From contig SSNU01000064.1 in assembly GCA_012064415.1 (NCBI GenBank), positions 429,327 to 493,326 on the forward strand: a stretch of DNA of 64,000 nt, in the 5' to 3' direction. The stretch comes from Gyrodactylus bullatarudis. Taxonomy: Eukaryota > Platyhelminthes > Monogenea > Gyrodactylidea > Gyrodactylidae. Position numbers and translations under genes: made by a program. Below, one piece after another: positions 1 to 12,900 of this stretch; within the stretch, counting starts at the first letter, position 1, and every line of letters begins with the position of its first letter. The notes beneath the pieces were generated by a model, which searched no databases, had not been told where the DNA came from, and saw nothing but the letters and a program-made list of their open reading frames with translations.

Positions 1-793
1 AACCAGAGATGACTCTGCATTTGTTAGAAGCAATTCAAGCTTTGTTACCAAGTCGTTCTTTCCAGTGGAATGTAAAAAAGGAGTCATGATATCTGGAAAA
101 TAAATATTTTGATAAAAAATGAAAGGGCATAATTTACAGATGTCAATCAATAATAATTGCAAATCGACTTTCAGTAAAAATATTAACTTATGCACATCGA
201 ATAAATGATAATATAGACTTACACAAAAGCTTTTCAGTATTTGCTCTTATCATAATATCAAGTGAGTAAGCATGATTAGGATTTGCCTCAAACGCAGAAG
301 TAGCAATATCAACGAGAGGTCTGTACAGACGAGGTACCTCAATTCGATAGGTTACAATCGTTTTAAGGAATATTTCAACGTAATAAGGTCTCTTCTGGGG
401 TGGTAAATTTCTAGAATGATTATAAAAAAGTACAATAATTTTAAATATTTACAATTTCGATTCAGAGATTAGCTTATAAACTGAATGTATTATATTGAAG
501 TAATATTTGTCAGTGTCTTGCATGAAAACTGATACGAGACCGAGCCAAACTTGAAGAGAATCGTTCTTTAACTTTAATGCATGATTCAAATGACGAAGGG
601 ACTCATCATAATTTCTCAATTTTTCATGGGAAGCAGACAAAAGAATGAGAAAATTCAAGTTTTTTTCTTCTGAATTATCAACTTTCTAGAAATAATACAT
701 GATAGAACTCACATTCAATACTTCAATGGCTCCTTCATAGTTTTGAGCAGTAAAAAAATTCTTTGCCGACTTGATACAATCTTTTATATTCAT
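1..793 (-). CDS. SKIC3: SKI complex subunit SKIC3/TTC37, N-terminal part (runs off window)
   Basis: Tetratricopeptide scaffold of the cytoplasmic SKI complex, which feeds mRNA to the exosome. Four exons join in frame on the minus strand: 713-793 (ATG at 791-793), 453-685, 223-410 and 1-92, with GT-AG introns of 27, 42 and 130 nt. The N-terminus (MNIKDCIKSAKNFF...) aligns by eye with the start of human TTC37: a lysine-rich helix, then TPR pairs with the motif ...DSLQVWLGLVSVF at about residues 60-75. The 27-nt intron 1 (686-712) contains an in-frame stop, so it must be spliced. The gene continues past base 1. It is head-to-head with PRMT5, 240 bp between start codons. Identification rests on recalled family similarity; another TPR protein is possible but less likely. 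Confidence 0.72.
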
Positions 794-1033
794 AATTTGA
801 ACGTAAAAATCGAAATTTGATAGTATTAATTATTATATTTCAATAAGAAGACGAATTGAAAGAAAATTTAAGTGTTATTGTATTTCAATAAGATGTATCA
901 GATGTAAATTTCTTGAAATATTGGATAGCTAAAACAAAAAATGTTAAATTGATGTGAGAGTTTTAAAAATATTTTTGGCAATTCTTTGTAATTCACGTTT
1001 ATATAACAGTTATTCTATTCAATCTTGTGAATA
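794..1033. promoter_or_regulatory. Shared divergent promoter interval SKIC3 / PRMT5
   Basis: 240 bp separate the two divergent start codons. The interval must hold both 5' UTRs and promoters. I see no clear TATA or initiator motif, only AT-rich sequence, so the call is positional. Confidence 0.5.
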
Positions 1034-4000
1034 ATGGCTAAAAACCTTTGTGGATTACAACTTTCTGATGATAGTCCATTCCCTACAGAATTAGAATTCG
1101 CCTATGAAATGGGGTAATCGATTTTTCACTGACATATTTCTAGATTTTCCTTTGTTGGTAAACATTTATTTCTCCCCAATTCATCTGGAACTATATCTGA
1201 ACTCCCTACTATTAATACTAAGCAAATAATTGGTAAAGATGGTGAATCTTGTTCAAATGCTATTGTTGGACATGTTCCTGATTCGATTGATGTTGATTCC
1301 AGTGTTACTGATGTAAAACAAAAATCAGAGGTGGCTCTTTTACTCAATCTGAGATATGCTGGATATTTATCTTTACCTGCCATAACTTATTGTATCAGAA
1401 GTGGGAATGTTTCCAATTTAGCCAGACTTGTAGTTACCTTCATTGGACAAGAGCACAGTTATAGTAGAGTAAGTTTTTAAATATATCAAATTAAATTATT
1501 TTAACCTAATCTATAAATACAGTTTTGGTTCTTGTTTCCTTTCGGCAATAATACCACTGAAAATCCCCAAAAATCTGATTTATGCTTTAAAAGTATACTT
1601 GACGTCCAAGCTGACCCCAAAGATGTCTGGTCTTGGTGGATTTCTCTATCAGCCCTAACATATGATGTTCATGAGAATATATCTGCTGGTTTAGTTTTGT
1701 GTGAAAATTTGCCCAGTGATCCTCATATCATTGATAATTGGCTGAGTGCACCTGTTGCCTGTCTCTATATACCAACCTGTTTATTTTCAAAGAATTCAAA
1801 AGGATATCCTGTATTATCTAAGGCCCATCAATCTATCATTAAGAGATTTTTCAATCTTAAAGTTCAAGTTGTTCTCACTGGTCCATGTCATGACGAGAGA
1901 GGCTATGTGATTTACAGACAATATATTTATTGGCTCCACAAAAATAGAGAAACTGCCGAGTTATCCCTTGCAGAATACTCAAAAGGCCATGAAGATACTC
2001 TTCAGGAGCAATTACAACCTCTGAAGGATCACCTGAGTTCATCTACTTATGAAATTTTCGAAATGGACCCATACAAGTACAAGGCATATGAGAATGCAAT
2101 TGCCAATGCCTTGGAAGACAGAGCCAATGGCAAGTCACGTGTTCCCGTTCCATCACCCTCTTCAAAAACTTCTAATGGAGAATATAAGCCAACATTTGCA
2201 CCAAATACTCAGGATAAAAGTGAGACTATTCGATTCTATTCTTAAAAGAGTACAGAATTCAACTGGTCAAAATTTTAAATTGATTGAAAATTGATAAAAC
2301 TCATCTTTTCATTAAATTTCTAACATTTGCTATAATTTTTTGTCCAATAACTGAATCAACCATTTCATAGATAATAAATCCCCAAAGAGCAAAGAAGATT
2401 CAGTCATTCCAAAGGAAAAACAAGTAGTAATGGTCTTGGGTGCTGGTCGAGGACCCCTTGTCCAAGCCACTCTGGAAGCCTCCAAGAGAACGAAGGTTCC
2501 TGTCAAAGTTTATGTTGTTGAGAAAAATCCAAGTGCAGTATTAACACTTAAAGTAAGCTCACAGATGCACTCTTGAACGTCGTGCGTACAGTACACATTC
2601 GTGAGATTCTTTTTTTCAAGTTTTCACAAATGTTTTTTTGAATTTTAGGAAAAGGTTCTCAATGAATGGAGTAAAGATGATGTGGTCTTACTTTCTGGCG
2701 ATATGAGAGACCAAAAACCCAATGAAATGGCCGATATATTTGTGAGTGAACTTTTGGGTTCATTTGGAGATAACGAATTGTCACCAGAATGTCTCGACGG
2801 AGCTCAAAATTATCTAAAAGGTGAGTAATATCCTAAGATTTGATAAATTAAATCGTTCGAATATATATAGTTAGTATTTAATTATAATTATGAGAATCCG
2901 GTATAAATTGAAGAAGATAAATGCATATCTGCGATAGTTTCATGTTTTTTTTCAAATTAATGAATCATTTTGGAGTTTAGCTCTTAAAGGGAGGATGGCG
3001 TATAGCAAAATAGAGAAACCCTTCCCTTGTCAGAGATTGTATGTTGATTCGGAAGTATGAGCACTTTTACAGAAAAGAGATGCTGCAGCAGCTATTCTTC
3101 TCACCCTTAAAGTATGCATATTTGTCATTTGTTAAGGGTTTTTAAGGGAACCAAGACACGCGCGGAGAAATCAATCTAATTTGCAAAGAAATACTTGTTT
3201 TAATTTTTGGAATAGAAATTTACTTTTATTTAGGCACACAAAACATTAGAGCATAATCAATTACAATATTTTGATAATCGCCTATAGAATTAAATAAACA
3301 GCATGTACTCAACAACACTATAGATATAGAATCATTCAATATCACAAAGGAATAAAAAAATATTTGCAATTAGTTTTAGTCCCTAGCTGGTTTTAAGGGT
3401 TCTTATTGAAAATTCGAATAATCTTGTTCATAAATTTAGACGATGGAATTAGTATTCCTTGCTCGTATACAAGCTATCTGAGTCCTATACAATCCTCGAA
3501 AATCTTTAATGAAATGAGTAAACAAACGGGAAATATTGGTCTGCGAATTTATAAGCCAAGGGAAACTCCCTATGTTGCCTGCTTAACGAGTGCTAGAAAG
3601 TTGGCAGGACCTCTGAATTGTTTCACATTTGTACATCCAAAGAAGAACCTCAATGAATCCAATGCTCGTCATGTTCAGCTAACATTCCCAATCAAATACG
3701 ATGGCATTTGCCATGGATTCGCAGGCTACTTTCATTCCGTTCTCTATGGTGACATAACAATGAGTAAATTTATTATCTTGAGTATTTCGCTTTAGAAATT
3801 TATTTATTTTTGTTTCATCCAAGGCATTCATCCTCAACATCATAGTCCAGGCATGTTCAGTTGGTTCCCTCTTTACTTTCCCATTGAAAATCCCATTTAT
3901 CTAAAGCGTGGAGATAATCTGACCATTGATCTTTGGCGTGTCATCAACAGGAAAGAAGTCTGGTATGAATGGGCAATTACTTCACCTGTTGTTACCAAAA

Positions 4001-4041
4001 TTCACAATGCTTATGGTAAAGCTTATACAATTGGCATGTAA
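1034..4041 (+). CDS. PRMT5: Protein arginine N-methyltransferase 5
   Basis: Type II arginine methyltransferase that makes symmetric dimethylarginine on histones and Sm proteins. Seven exons join in frame: 1034-1113, 1144-1468, 1523-2219, 2371-2552, 2649-2820, 3440-3763, 3824-4041, giving 665 aa (human 637). The N-terminal TIM-barrel, SAM-binding VLGAGRGP loop (about residues 390-397), the double-E loop [15 protein letters not shown] (Glu462, Glu471) and the C-terminal [10 protein letters not shown] beta-barrel segment are all present. The Phe linked to symmetric dimethylation specificity is kept (YEIFEMDP, Phe314). Introns are 30, 54, 151, 96, 619 and 60 nt; the 30-nt intron carries an in-frame stop. 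An AATAAA lies at 4072-4077, just past the stop. The catalytic residues are intact, so it should be active. Confidence 0.95.
2981..3111 (+). pseudogene. Exon-like segment inside PRMT5 intron 5, one stop codon
   Basis: A segment bounded by an acceptor-like tttag (before 2981) and a donor-like GTATGC (from 3112) reads as protein with one [17 protein letters not shown]... then, after the stop, [14 protein letters not shown]. Codon use looks protein-like compared with the AT-rich intron around it. It is not part of PRMT5, whose exons 5 and 6 join in phase without it. I do not recognise the family. It may be a decayed exon of an inserted gene or a poison exon. Confidence 0.35.
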
Positions 4042-4995
4042 ATTGTACACAACATATTCGATGTTTGATGAAATAAAATTATTTTTTAATATTCAAAAGA
4101 CATTTTCTCATCAATAGCTTTGCTTGACTTTTTGAACACAGATTGGGTTCGTATAGAATAATAAAGAATTTCTCTTTGACCCATACATTTTTGTATATAA
4201 TGGAAAAATTCGGAACTGAAACTCTCTTGTCTAATATGCCTAGTCGTGTCCTTGTTCAGACGATCATTCGATTTTGCAGACAAATTTCTAATTTTTCTAC
4301 CCATTGCAAAACAGTCACTTGGGAATTTATAGATTAGCAGAGTCTTCTCCTCCGGCTAGAGCAAATCAGTATAAATCAAACTAAACAATCTCTTTTTTTA
4401 ATTTAGATTTTAATCTTGATTTTTGAGTTTTGTTCTAATGTCATCACTATTGTATGGAGAACTGATAATTTTTAAGGTAAACCATTTTCCAAAAAAAAAA
4501 ACTTGAATTCTAAATTTCATTCTGCAGTTAACTACTATGAAAGAAAAAGTGTAAAAATAAACATTCGAATCGAAAAATCTTTGGTTAAGAAATGTTTGAA
4601 TGATTATTCCCTCAAGATATAAAAAAATATATTCGAGACAATGTTTCAGCTAAGATTTCAGGAAATTTCCATATATAATAAGTGAGAAATTGATCTTCTA
4701 AGCTGGCCGATTTTGGAAAAATAATTTTAAAATTCATGGACATACTCATGAGTAGAGGGTCGAAAATGTTTTGATGAAATAGTCAAACTTGTATAAAATT
4801 TTTGGGACTTTTACTGTAGATTCGAGTTTATTTTCTTCTCCAACTTTTGGGATGATAAATGCCATTTTAAAGGGACACATACTTTAGAAAAGTATTATTC
4901 TCATGATACAGAAAAATTGGATGCTAAAATATATAAAAAAATCTACTTGGCTCTCATTCTTGTGAAACTATGGCAACAAACCATATTTCTAGGAG
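4042..4995. other. PRMT5 downstream region, decayed repeats
   Basis: No supportable gene. 4140-4290 is a diverged copy of a repeat seen again at about 60890-61020 (listed separately). 4620-4830 contains a decayed stretch resembling the ends of the 4998-6062 foldback, including tactcatgagta. The remainder is AT-rich without recognisable content. Confidence 0.5.
4140..4290. repeat. Diverged interspersed repeat (copy 1)
   Basis: Shares ordered blocks with 60880-61020: ttctcttt(g/c)a..ccatacat, then tttttgtata..a(a/c)gg, cttgtctaa(t/g)atgcctag and gatcattcg/gatcgttcg. The small open frames over it are therefore not genes. The family is unknown. Confidence 0.45.
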
Positions 4996-4997
4996 TA

Positions 4998-6062
4998 CAC
5001 TAAACTTCCTAGAAAATGTATTATCCGAAAAATAATCGATCGAAATATTTCTACCTGATTACTCATGAGTACGACCATTAATTTTCAAAAATATTTTTAG
5101 AACCTCGTGTGTTCTGAAGCGCCAAATAAGGCTTGAACTTCACAATAAAATTATAAAAATTTGTATTTTGGCTAATATCGCTATGCTCTTGCCTCTAAAC
5201 CTTTTTCCATTAATCTAGCTCCATTAATAAGCGAAATATATTTTTTTCGTTCTACATCAATAAAAATAACTCCATCCGATGCAGAATGAAAAGTTGTTTC
5301 ACTTGCCTAAATTTTATGCATCAATATCATAATCGGTGAAAACTAGACGAGTTCAAAGTTGATATGATCGGGATATTTGTTTTCGAATGAAAATCGATAA
5401 AATTCCATTTTTAATCTGACTTTAGTTATGGACCCCCGTTTTTTCTTACCGATGACGTCATATCATGTAAGCTTTGCCATGTTGGGAGACCCCCGTTCTT
5501 ATTCTAATAATGAAGGATGTTGAATAATTATAATGTTGGCAGATCCCTATCCTTACAATAAGAACGGGGGTCTCCCAACATGGCAAAGCTTACATGATAT
5601 GACGTCATCGGTAAGAAAAAACGGGGGTCCATAACTAAAGTCAGATTAAAAATGGAATTTTATCGATTTTCATTCGAAAACAAATATCCCGATCATATCA
5701 ACTTTGAACTCGTCTAGTTTTCACCGATTATGATATTGATGCATAAAATTTAGGCAAGTGAAACAACTTTTCATTCTGCATCGGATGGAGTTATTTTTAT
5801 TGATGTAGAACGAAAAAAATATATTTCGCTTATTAATGGAGCTAGATTAATGGAAAAAGGTTTAGAGGCAAGAGCATAGCGATATTAGCCAAAATACAAA
5901 TTTTTATAATTTTATTGTGAAGTTCAAGCCTTATTTGGCGCTTCAGAACACACGAGGTTCTAAAAATATTTTTGAAAATTAATGGTCGTACTCATGAGTA
6001 ATCAGGTAGAAATATTTCGATCGATTATTTTTCGGATAATACATTTTCTAGGAAGTTTAGTG
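4998..6062. repeat. 1,065-bp foldback element with 506-bp arms and TA target duplication
   Basis: Left arm 4998-5503 and right arm 5557-6062 are reverse complements of equal length (506 bp) with no mismatch noticed by eye, around a 53-bp loop. The ends are CACTAAACTTCC/GGAAGTTTAGTG flanked by TA (4996-4997 and 6063-6064), the target duplication of Tc1/mariner elements. There is no transposase inside. A related, non-palindromic end recurs at 53380. Equal arms imply very recent formation. A transcript through it would form a long RNA hairpin. Confidence 0.9.
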
Positions 6063-6064
6063 TA

Positions 6065-7404
6065 GTTGAATATTCCTCTGTTATTAAAAAGAGGAATCAA
6101 ATTTTATTTAGATAATCAATCCACGATATTCTTGAGACAGATCAGAGATTTTTGTTCAAAAATACAAAAAAACTGTTATTTTTATTAAAACTTTATTTTC
6201 ATCTACAATCAATTTTTAAAATCACGACATTCTATAGAGAACTAATCAAAGAAAAATAAAAAAACTGTCAGTTAATATTCTCCAAACACTCATTGTTGAT
6301 TGATTTGTATAAACAAGAGCAAAATTTGTAATTTTCAACTACTGTACCGTACGCAAAAAATGGACAAGTTCTTCTCTATTATTTTCTGTTAAATTATCGT
6401 ATAGTCAAGTTTTTTTTTCGATTTAGGGTTTGCCATACAAGACGTTATTGATTCTCTGAGCAGATGTATTAAATTGTAGAATCTTTCTGGATTTTTAGTT
6501 GAGAAAACCATTTTGATTGGTTTCCTTCTTCGACAATGAATTAATTCTCAACAATATCGACAATATACAATGTATGTTATACAGCTATTCTCGATGTATT
6601 TGGGAATTTATAATTTTTACAAAAAGGTATCAAAATTTTTCAAAAATCGATGCAAAGACAAGTTAAGGTAATCCAAAAAATTAAAAAATAATGATAAAGA
6701 TCAAGCCTACTCAAAATTTAAAATGTCTTCTAATTTTTTCAAAAAACCATTTATCTGAATCTATTTTTCATAATGTAAGAAATTTTTCGATGCCGGTCTC
6801 TAATACAAAATAACATCGGTTATAAGTAGGGCCTCAAAAATAGTACCAAATAAAATTAAAAATTTTATCTCATGAGCTGAAAATTAAGTAGAGAAAAAGT
6901 ACTTTATAGAAAATTCAAGGTATTTTGAGTAAAAAATAGTATTTTATCGTGAATTCTTGCAAAATTTCTGATTTAAATTTTTTTTCACGATAGAAAACGA
7001 CTGTTCAACTGTTATAGCGCATATATTTTACAAAAAACTCCTTTTAGTTCAGATTTTAAATTCCAAAAGTACTATTTTCTAACATGGTTCAAAGCTTTGA
7101 TCTAGCTACTTACATGAATCTAGCTCATATAAGATTTTGATTCGTTGTTTACTAGTTGAGGAATGCTATATTCTGAGATTTGATTTATAAAAAAGTACAA
7201 AAAAGTACCGTCGAAACAAATAGTACCAGCTATCTTAAAGATAGGATTAGATAAGCAGATTTTTTCTTCAGATTATCAATATCAGCCAGTCCTTTGTCAG
7301 AAAAAGGCAGTTTTATGAATGAAAAAATGCATTTTTTCAGGCAAAATTTTGGGAAAAAGGCAAATAAAAATTTTCGTTTAAATTAAATACATTTTACCGG
7401 TGAA
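6065..7404. other. AT-rich intergenic DNA, nothing recognised
   Basis: Both strands lack a credible open frame, RNA gene or clear repeat terminus. It shares loose similarity with other AT-rich non-coding stretches. Confidence 0.5.
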
Positions 7405-7690
7405 GTATTGCAATTTGCACGGTATGGATACGAACTAGTTCAATTTTTCAATTCACTAATATCGTTCTCTGGCCTTAACCCCCTCTGGGTCCGGAGATTT
7501 GCTTTTTTAGTCAAAAAATTCACAGACTCTTATTCTCCCTCTAATGATAATAACTATTCCTTGACAAATAATAAATATAACCCTAACTATTTACTTTCTA
7601 TTTATAACTTTATCTATACTAAATATGAATTATCTGATTGTGATGACTTGACCAATCTTAAATTGGTCATAATAAACGGATGTATGGACA
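7405..7690 (+). mobile_element. LINE fragment: C-terminal end of reverse transcriptase ORF
   Basis: Translation shows FNSLISFSGLNPLWVRR and, further on, LSDCDDLTNLK. Both match the end of the LINE reading frame at 47160-47360 (SISGLDPLWLRR ... LSDCDNLYDLK) and the fragment at 11500-11620. This is the thumb/C-terminal region of a CR1/jockey-like LINE polyprotein, truncated on both sides and without a function of its own. Confidence 0.7.
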
Positions 7691-7699
7691 AAAAAGGCA

Positions 7700-8884
7700 A
7701 AAATGGACATTTTATTGCCCTAGTCATAAGCCTATTTCACTCTTTTCACAGAAAAGTTCTCTGGCCCCTTGAAAAAAAGACAGCGTAATAAATACTTTTC
7801 ATGGGTGATTGATTTTGATTCTTGAAGCAATTAAATTTTAAAACGATTGCAATAGGAAAGAAAATAGTCTTTAATTGAAAGACATTTATTAACTGAAAAA
7901 AATTTTGGATTCGGTATGACATCTCTAGTTCAATGGGGGCTGCGGCCTCTGGAAAAAAAGTCAAATTTCAATCTCTTGAGCAGTTTTTCGGAATTCTTTT
8001 ATTCCCAGAATCAAAATTTCTCATACAATAATAAAACAAATTCATGAGGGTAAACTAAATCACACAATGAGAGCAAAGTGAGTCAAAAAAAGACACTGTG
8101 AGAATATGTGAAATTGGATCCAAGAAATTCATTCACGATGAAAAGTCCCTTTCACAAAGGGTGAAAGACAAAACTTTAAAATCCAATTACTTACTCGACA
8201 AATTGGATTGAGTTATGATGGTAATCTTATACCCAGATTTCATTTGTAGAACTTAAATTCAAATATACATTTACTTGAAAGTAGTTATATGAAATATATT
8301 TATAAGATATACAGTAGTTTATATTATTAATACAATTTATTATTAACAACCATATGATGATAATGATGACGATATAATGTTCAAATTATTAAACACTAAT
8401 CAAACACTTGGTAAAGATACTATCACTAAACTTTGAAATGTTAAATGAAATGAAAATGGGTTTCGACTAAGTTATTATGGTTGCCTAATCTATTCGAATA
8501 TATATGTATTCACCAGAGTATTAGAAAACTTTGCCAAGGTTTCAGTGATATCATGATATGCAAGACTTTTGGTAGTGATCTCTTTGGTTGACATGAATAC
8601 TGTCTTATGACGGAATATTTGCGTATTCCTCTCACTGTCAGAGCTGTATTTTAGGAATGATTTTACAAGTTACTAAGGAACTCGAGAATGAAAAAGTATT
8701 TTTGACCTTTGAACTGAAAATTATGTCTATTTCAAATTCTCAAGGATCAAAAGTAGTCAATCGAACTAAATATGGTCATCAATGAGATTTGAGAATCTCC
8801 GCTTTGTTGCCTGAATCTTCTTGAATAATTACAATGTTTTTAGACAATAAACCAACTAGATAAGTGTGGTAACTAGTAAATACT
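7700..8884. other. Intergenic DNA, nothing recognised
   Basis: No open frame with protein-like composition and no recognisable repeat boundaries. Confidence 0.4.
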
Positions 8885-9338
8885 AGGCTAGGGTGAAATT
8901 TTTAACCTCATATCAGGACCAACTTTTCTGATAGAACTATCAATTCTAAGCATTATTTTGTATTGAAGCATGTGTCGAAAATGATTCTCCATTATAATGG
9001 ACACACTTATGTCATTCAGTTTTAAAAATCCAAAATTTCTTAAAACGCCGCTCAATTTTCAATGAATTTTTACTACGCAATCACTAAAATCCAGAATATC
9101 TTGACCATTTGATGAGTTTCTTAATTTTTATCTTCAAAAATAGTAATCTTGTTATCAAAAGGGGCTTTCGTTATTTTGTCATACCCATGGGAGATTGTGG
9201 GAAAAATGGGCAACGACACAATGAAGAATGACTGTCACGCCTTAAATATAAGCAAAACATGATCTGAGTACTAAAATTTATCAGAAAAGTAAGTCCTCCC
9301 GTGAGTTGTTCAGAGAAAAAAAAATTTCACCCTAGCCT
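8885..9338. repeat. MITE-like element with ~19-bp perfect terminal inverted repeats
   Basis: Left end AGGCTAGGGTGAAATTTTT (8885-8903) is the reverse complement of the right end (9320-9338). Subterminal blocks also pair: GGACCAACTTTTCTGATA near the left and its near-complement near 9280-9298. It is about 454 bp and has no coding capacity. I could not fix the target duplication. Confidence 0.65.
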
Positions 9339-9910
9339 TGTAATTACTATGTCCATATGAACTCTAATTTGATGGAGATTGTCTTCTCACACCTAGATGA
9401 TAGAATTTAGATAAGCAGGTGTCAAGTCCATAAGAGAGTCAAATAATATTCAACTCACGATGGCAGATGTAGACTAGGGTCTTCAATAATTTAATAAGCC
9501 AGAACCCCCGTTCATCTCCTATTACTCAACACTCCCATGAATCAGGATATCTCCATATAAACTGTAGCTTATTTTCTCTAAATTGATTTTACTTAGTAGT
9601 TCCTTAGTAAATTGAATGCAAGTTGATAATGGTATATCAGAGAGTGTTATTCAAATATTATTTATCATAAAGAATCAGTATCAACTATCACACGCGAAAA
9701 ATAAAAATGATAATAAAGTCTCTTACACTTTTCGAAAATTTCTCACCTAAATGATAAACAAGCAAATTGATCAGTTCAACAGTGAGATTTATGAAAACCT
9801 GAATCTCTAGAATTGATCTCCGAAAATCTTTCCAAAATTACTAAGATTGCCTATCGACTTGACAAAATTAATCTAGTAATTTTGGAAAATTTCGTCTAGT
9901 CTAAAGTGTA

Positions 9911-12900
9911 CTACTGTATGTAAAATCAAAAAATTACTCACAAGTCCTCGATGAATACAGACTGGGAAGGATTTAAGAGGATATTCATGACTTTTTGATA
10001 ACATTTTCTTGGCTAACACATCAAATTCAAGGGTAATGTGAGATATTTTTATTGAAACGTCGAATTTTAACTCTGCAACAATATTCGATTTTTTCGTGGG
10101 ACTACGTTTCCTTTCTGTTAGGCAACTCCTTGTTGATAATAGGTCTAATTCGTCTTTATCTGCATACCAGCCAAAGATCAGTGGTTGCCAAGAAGCTAAA
10201 AACTATCAAGAAGAAAGGAATTCTAGGAATTAAAAAAAAACCTGTGCAAATTCCAATAGCTATTCTTACATTTGAATTTTTATTCTCATCCATTGGTTTA
10301 CAGGCAAGGGGCTTAATTTCATTAAGAAAATCATCTGAAAATACATATTGTCTACACGTGGGTATAGGTGTTAGTAACATTTTTGGATTATCTAATTTGA
10401 TCAAAACCCTATAATTTTTCGTATCGTAATCTGTCAGCATTTTATTGGGATTCTGTTGATATTTGGAGAGAAAATCCTCTAGAATAGTTTCTCTGGCCTC
10501 TCTTGATATCATCAACTTTACCAGGAAACCGAGACTTCTATCACTTATCTTAATAATCTCCATATCAAGATTGAACATGCATAATTCCTGTATGGAGAGT
10601 AGGACTTCTCGACCAAATGGCATTTTTATAAAACATTTCTCAGCCTGATCTCCGAGGGATACCTTGAGAGGTTGAGTTAAACTTAGCTTCTCATCTGAAT
10701 ACGCAATACAAGCTCGGTTATCTCTCATGTTCAACCAGGATATACTTGGATCAAGTTTATCATCGTTAGTATCGTGATAGATCAGGTTGATTTCGATATC
10801 TTGTTTCTTTGTTATTGGCATAGCTAATTCATTGATTTTGTATTTCAAGTTCAAACTTCGTTTACTGTTAAGGGCAACAAGAACCTTTTGATCTGTCTCG
10901 AAGAGTACTAGATGAAAGAATATATGAATAAAACATAATTTTGAACCAAATGGTTCTTCAGGGAGCTTTTCAGCATAGATTGACTATAACGTTGTCATTC
11001 GTCTATCTGTACAAAAGAGGGTTATAATAACACACTGTCTTGAAAAATTTTAGCGTTGAGTATTCGAGAAGTATTCGAATTTATGTTTTATCGAATTTTA
11101 GTCTCTAAAATGTTTATGATATTAGCTCGCATTATAATTCTAAAAGGATAGAAATGATCTGCAAACAATTCTCTACAACCCCTTGCCTCAAACTTTTGAG
11201 CTACCTTTTCTTGTTAAGAAGCCATGCTTGATAGTATCACTCAATTTTTAAAAATTTGAAATCTCTTTTTGAATCTATTAGAGCTGGCGTAGGGAATTTT
11301 TCTTAATTTTCCTTGAAATGTGTAAAAATGGCTGAAATTGATGAATCTGCTGTGAAAATTAGAGAAAAACCAAAAACGGTGAAAAGTTCGGCGTTTTTAA
11401 AATTTTATTTTTTAAGATATGAATGAATTTTATAACTGCTAGCTGATCAAAGGGAAAAATCATAATCACTATAACTATCAACTATCCTTATTTTTTATCA
11501 ATTGGAGTCATTTTTTGAATTTCTCAGATAATAATCATCAGAGAATAAGGCTCCGAGAAATTTTTGACTAAAAAAACATCTCCGGACCCAGAGAGGGTTA
11601 AGACCTGAGACCGAGATTAGTGCATTATACGTGTCGATATGAGGAAATAGAGAATGTAAAAGCCTATATTGAACACGTTCAATAGTTAGGCACTGAGATT
11701 GATTTAAATTAGGTAAAAGAGGGAAAATATAGTCAAAAAGTGGAAAACCAATGATTTGTAAGCTTTTAGTCTTGCATCACTGGATTTAGATAATTTCTTA
11801 ATTGTATGAATAATGTTAATAATTCTAGGGAGATTTGGAAAGTGGATTTAATTTTAAACTAGACGATATACTGAAACCTAGGTCAGAAGTTAAGGAGACA
11901 ATTTCTCCAGAAAGTAGAAGCGATTCTATGAGGATTCCAGGGAGACCGGATGGGAGCATTATTTTGGATTTATCTCTATTAATATAGAGCCCCATCGTCT
12001 CAAGGGAATCTTTAAGAAGCAAGAAGTTATGATTTATTTTAATAATGTCTAATGCAATATTTATTTTGAAGATGAATTTTAGATCATTGTTATATTTTAA
12101 AAGGACACCCTCCTGATAGACCGATACAAGCGAGAAGACAACATAGTCAGGTAGCAAGAGAACAACATCATAGTCAATAAATTCACATTTTTACTTACAT
12201 TTTTCATCATTGGTACATATAATTCCAGGGAGGAGGAAATTGAGCAAATCTGGATCTGCCCAAGATTCACGATCAAGCACTAAATTGAGGTCGAGGGATT
12301 TAAGGAATATTATCAAAGGATGAGCAGGTCTCAGGCTTTGCTCTTCCTTCTCAAGGTAAATGTTTATTTGAATATTCTCAGGTAGATAGAACCCGAATTT
12401 CTGTAAAAATGAAAAAGTAATTGCTGAAAATCCTGACGAGCTTCTTCAAAAATATTTATTTGATTTTCCATTGAATTATTACGAGGATTAGACGACAAGT
12501 GGAAATTTAGTTCTAAGGCCAGATCTCGCCAGACTCTTACACCTGCTTTATATTCATACCTAAAAACAAAAAAGATTTAAAATCTTCCCTCCATTCAAAT
12601 AAACCCCATTTTAGTTTTGAACCTATCAGATGTATTTAATCTATTTTGTTTTAAGGAATGAATATCAAGCTGGTGTAAGAGCCTAAAGAGATCCGGTGAA
12701 CTAGAAGCTTTAAAAGTAAATTTCCACTTGTCTTCTAATCCTCATAATAATTCAATAGAAAAAGAAATTGTTTAACTAGAGGTTTAATCGATCAGTTCTA
12801 TTCAAGCTTGGGTGATTTCACTTGAATACATGTGAAAAAGAAAACATAAGCTTGTAGGTGTGAGACAATTAAAATTTACAATCTGCTCAAAATCTCTCAA

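Noticed and set aside
7478..11603. TTAA-flanked inverted pair (CCCTCTCTGGGTCCGGAGA) looking like a 4.1-kb piggyBac element around a TRAPPC10 exon
   Set aside because: The similarity extends beyond TTAA and encodes GLNPLWVRR, a LINE protein motif also found at 47340. These are two LINE fragments in opposite orientation.
11825..12157. Minus-strand 110-codon frame as a TRAPPC10 exon
   Set aside because: It reads as LINE reverse transcriptase (KYNNDLKF, INRDKSKI) and lies within an intron whose flanking exons join in phase without it.
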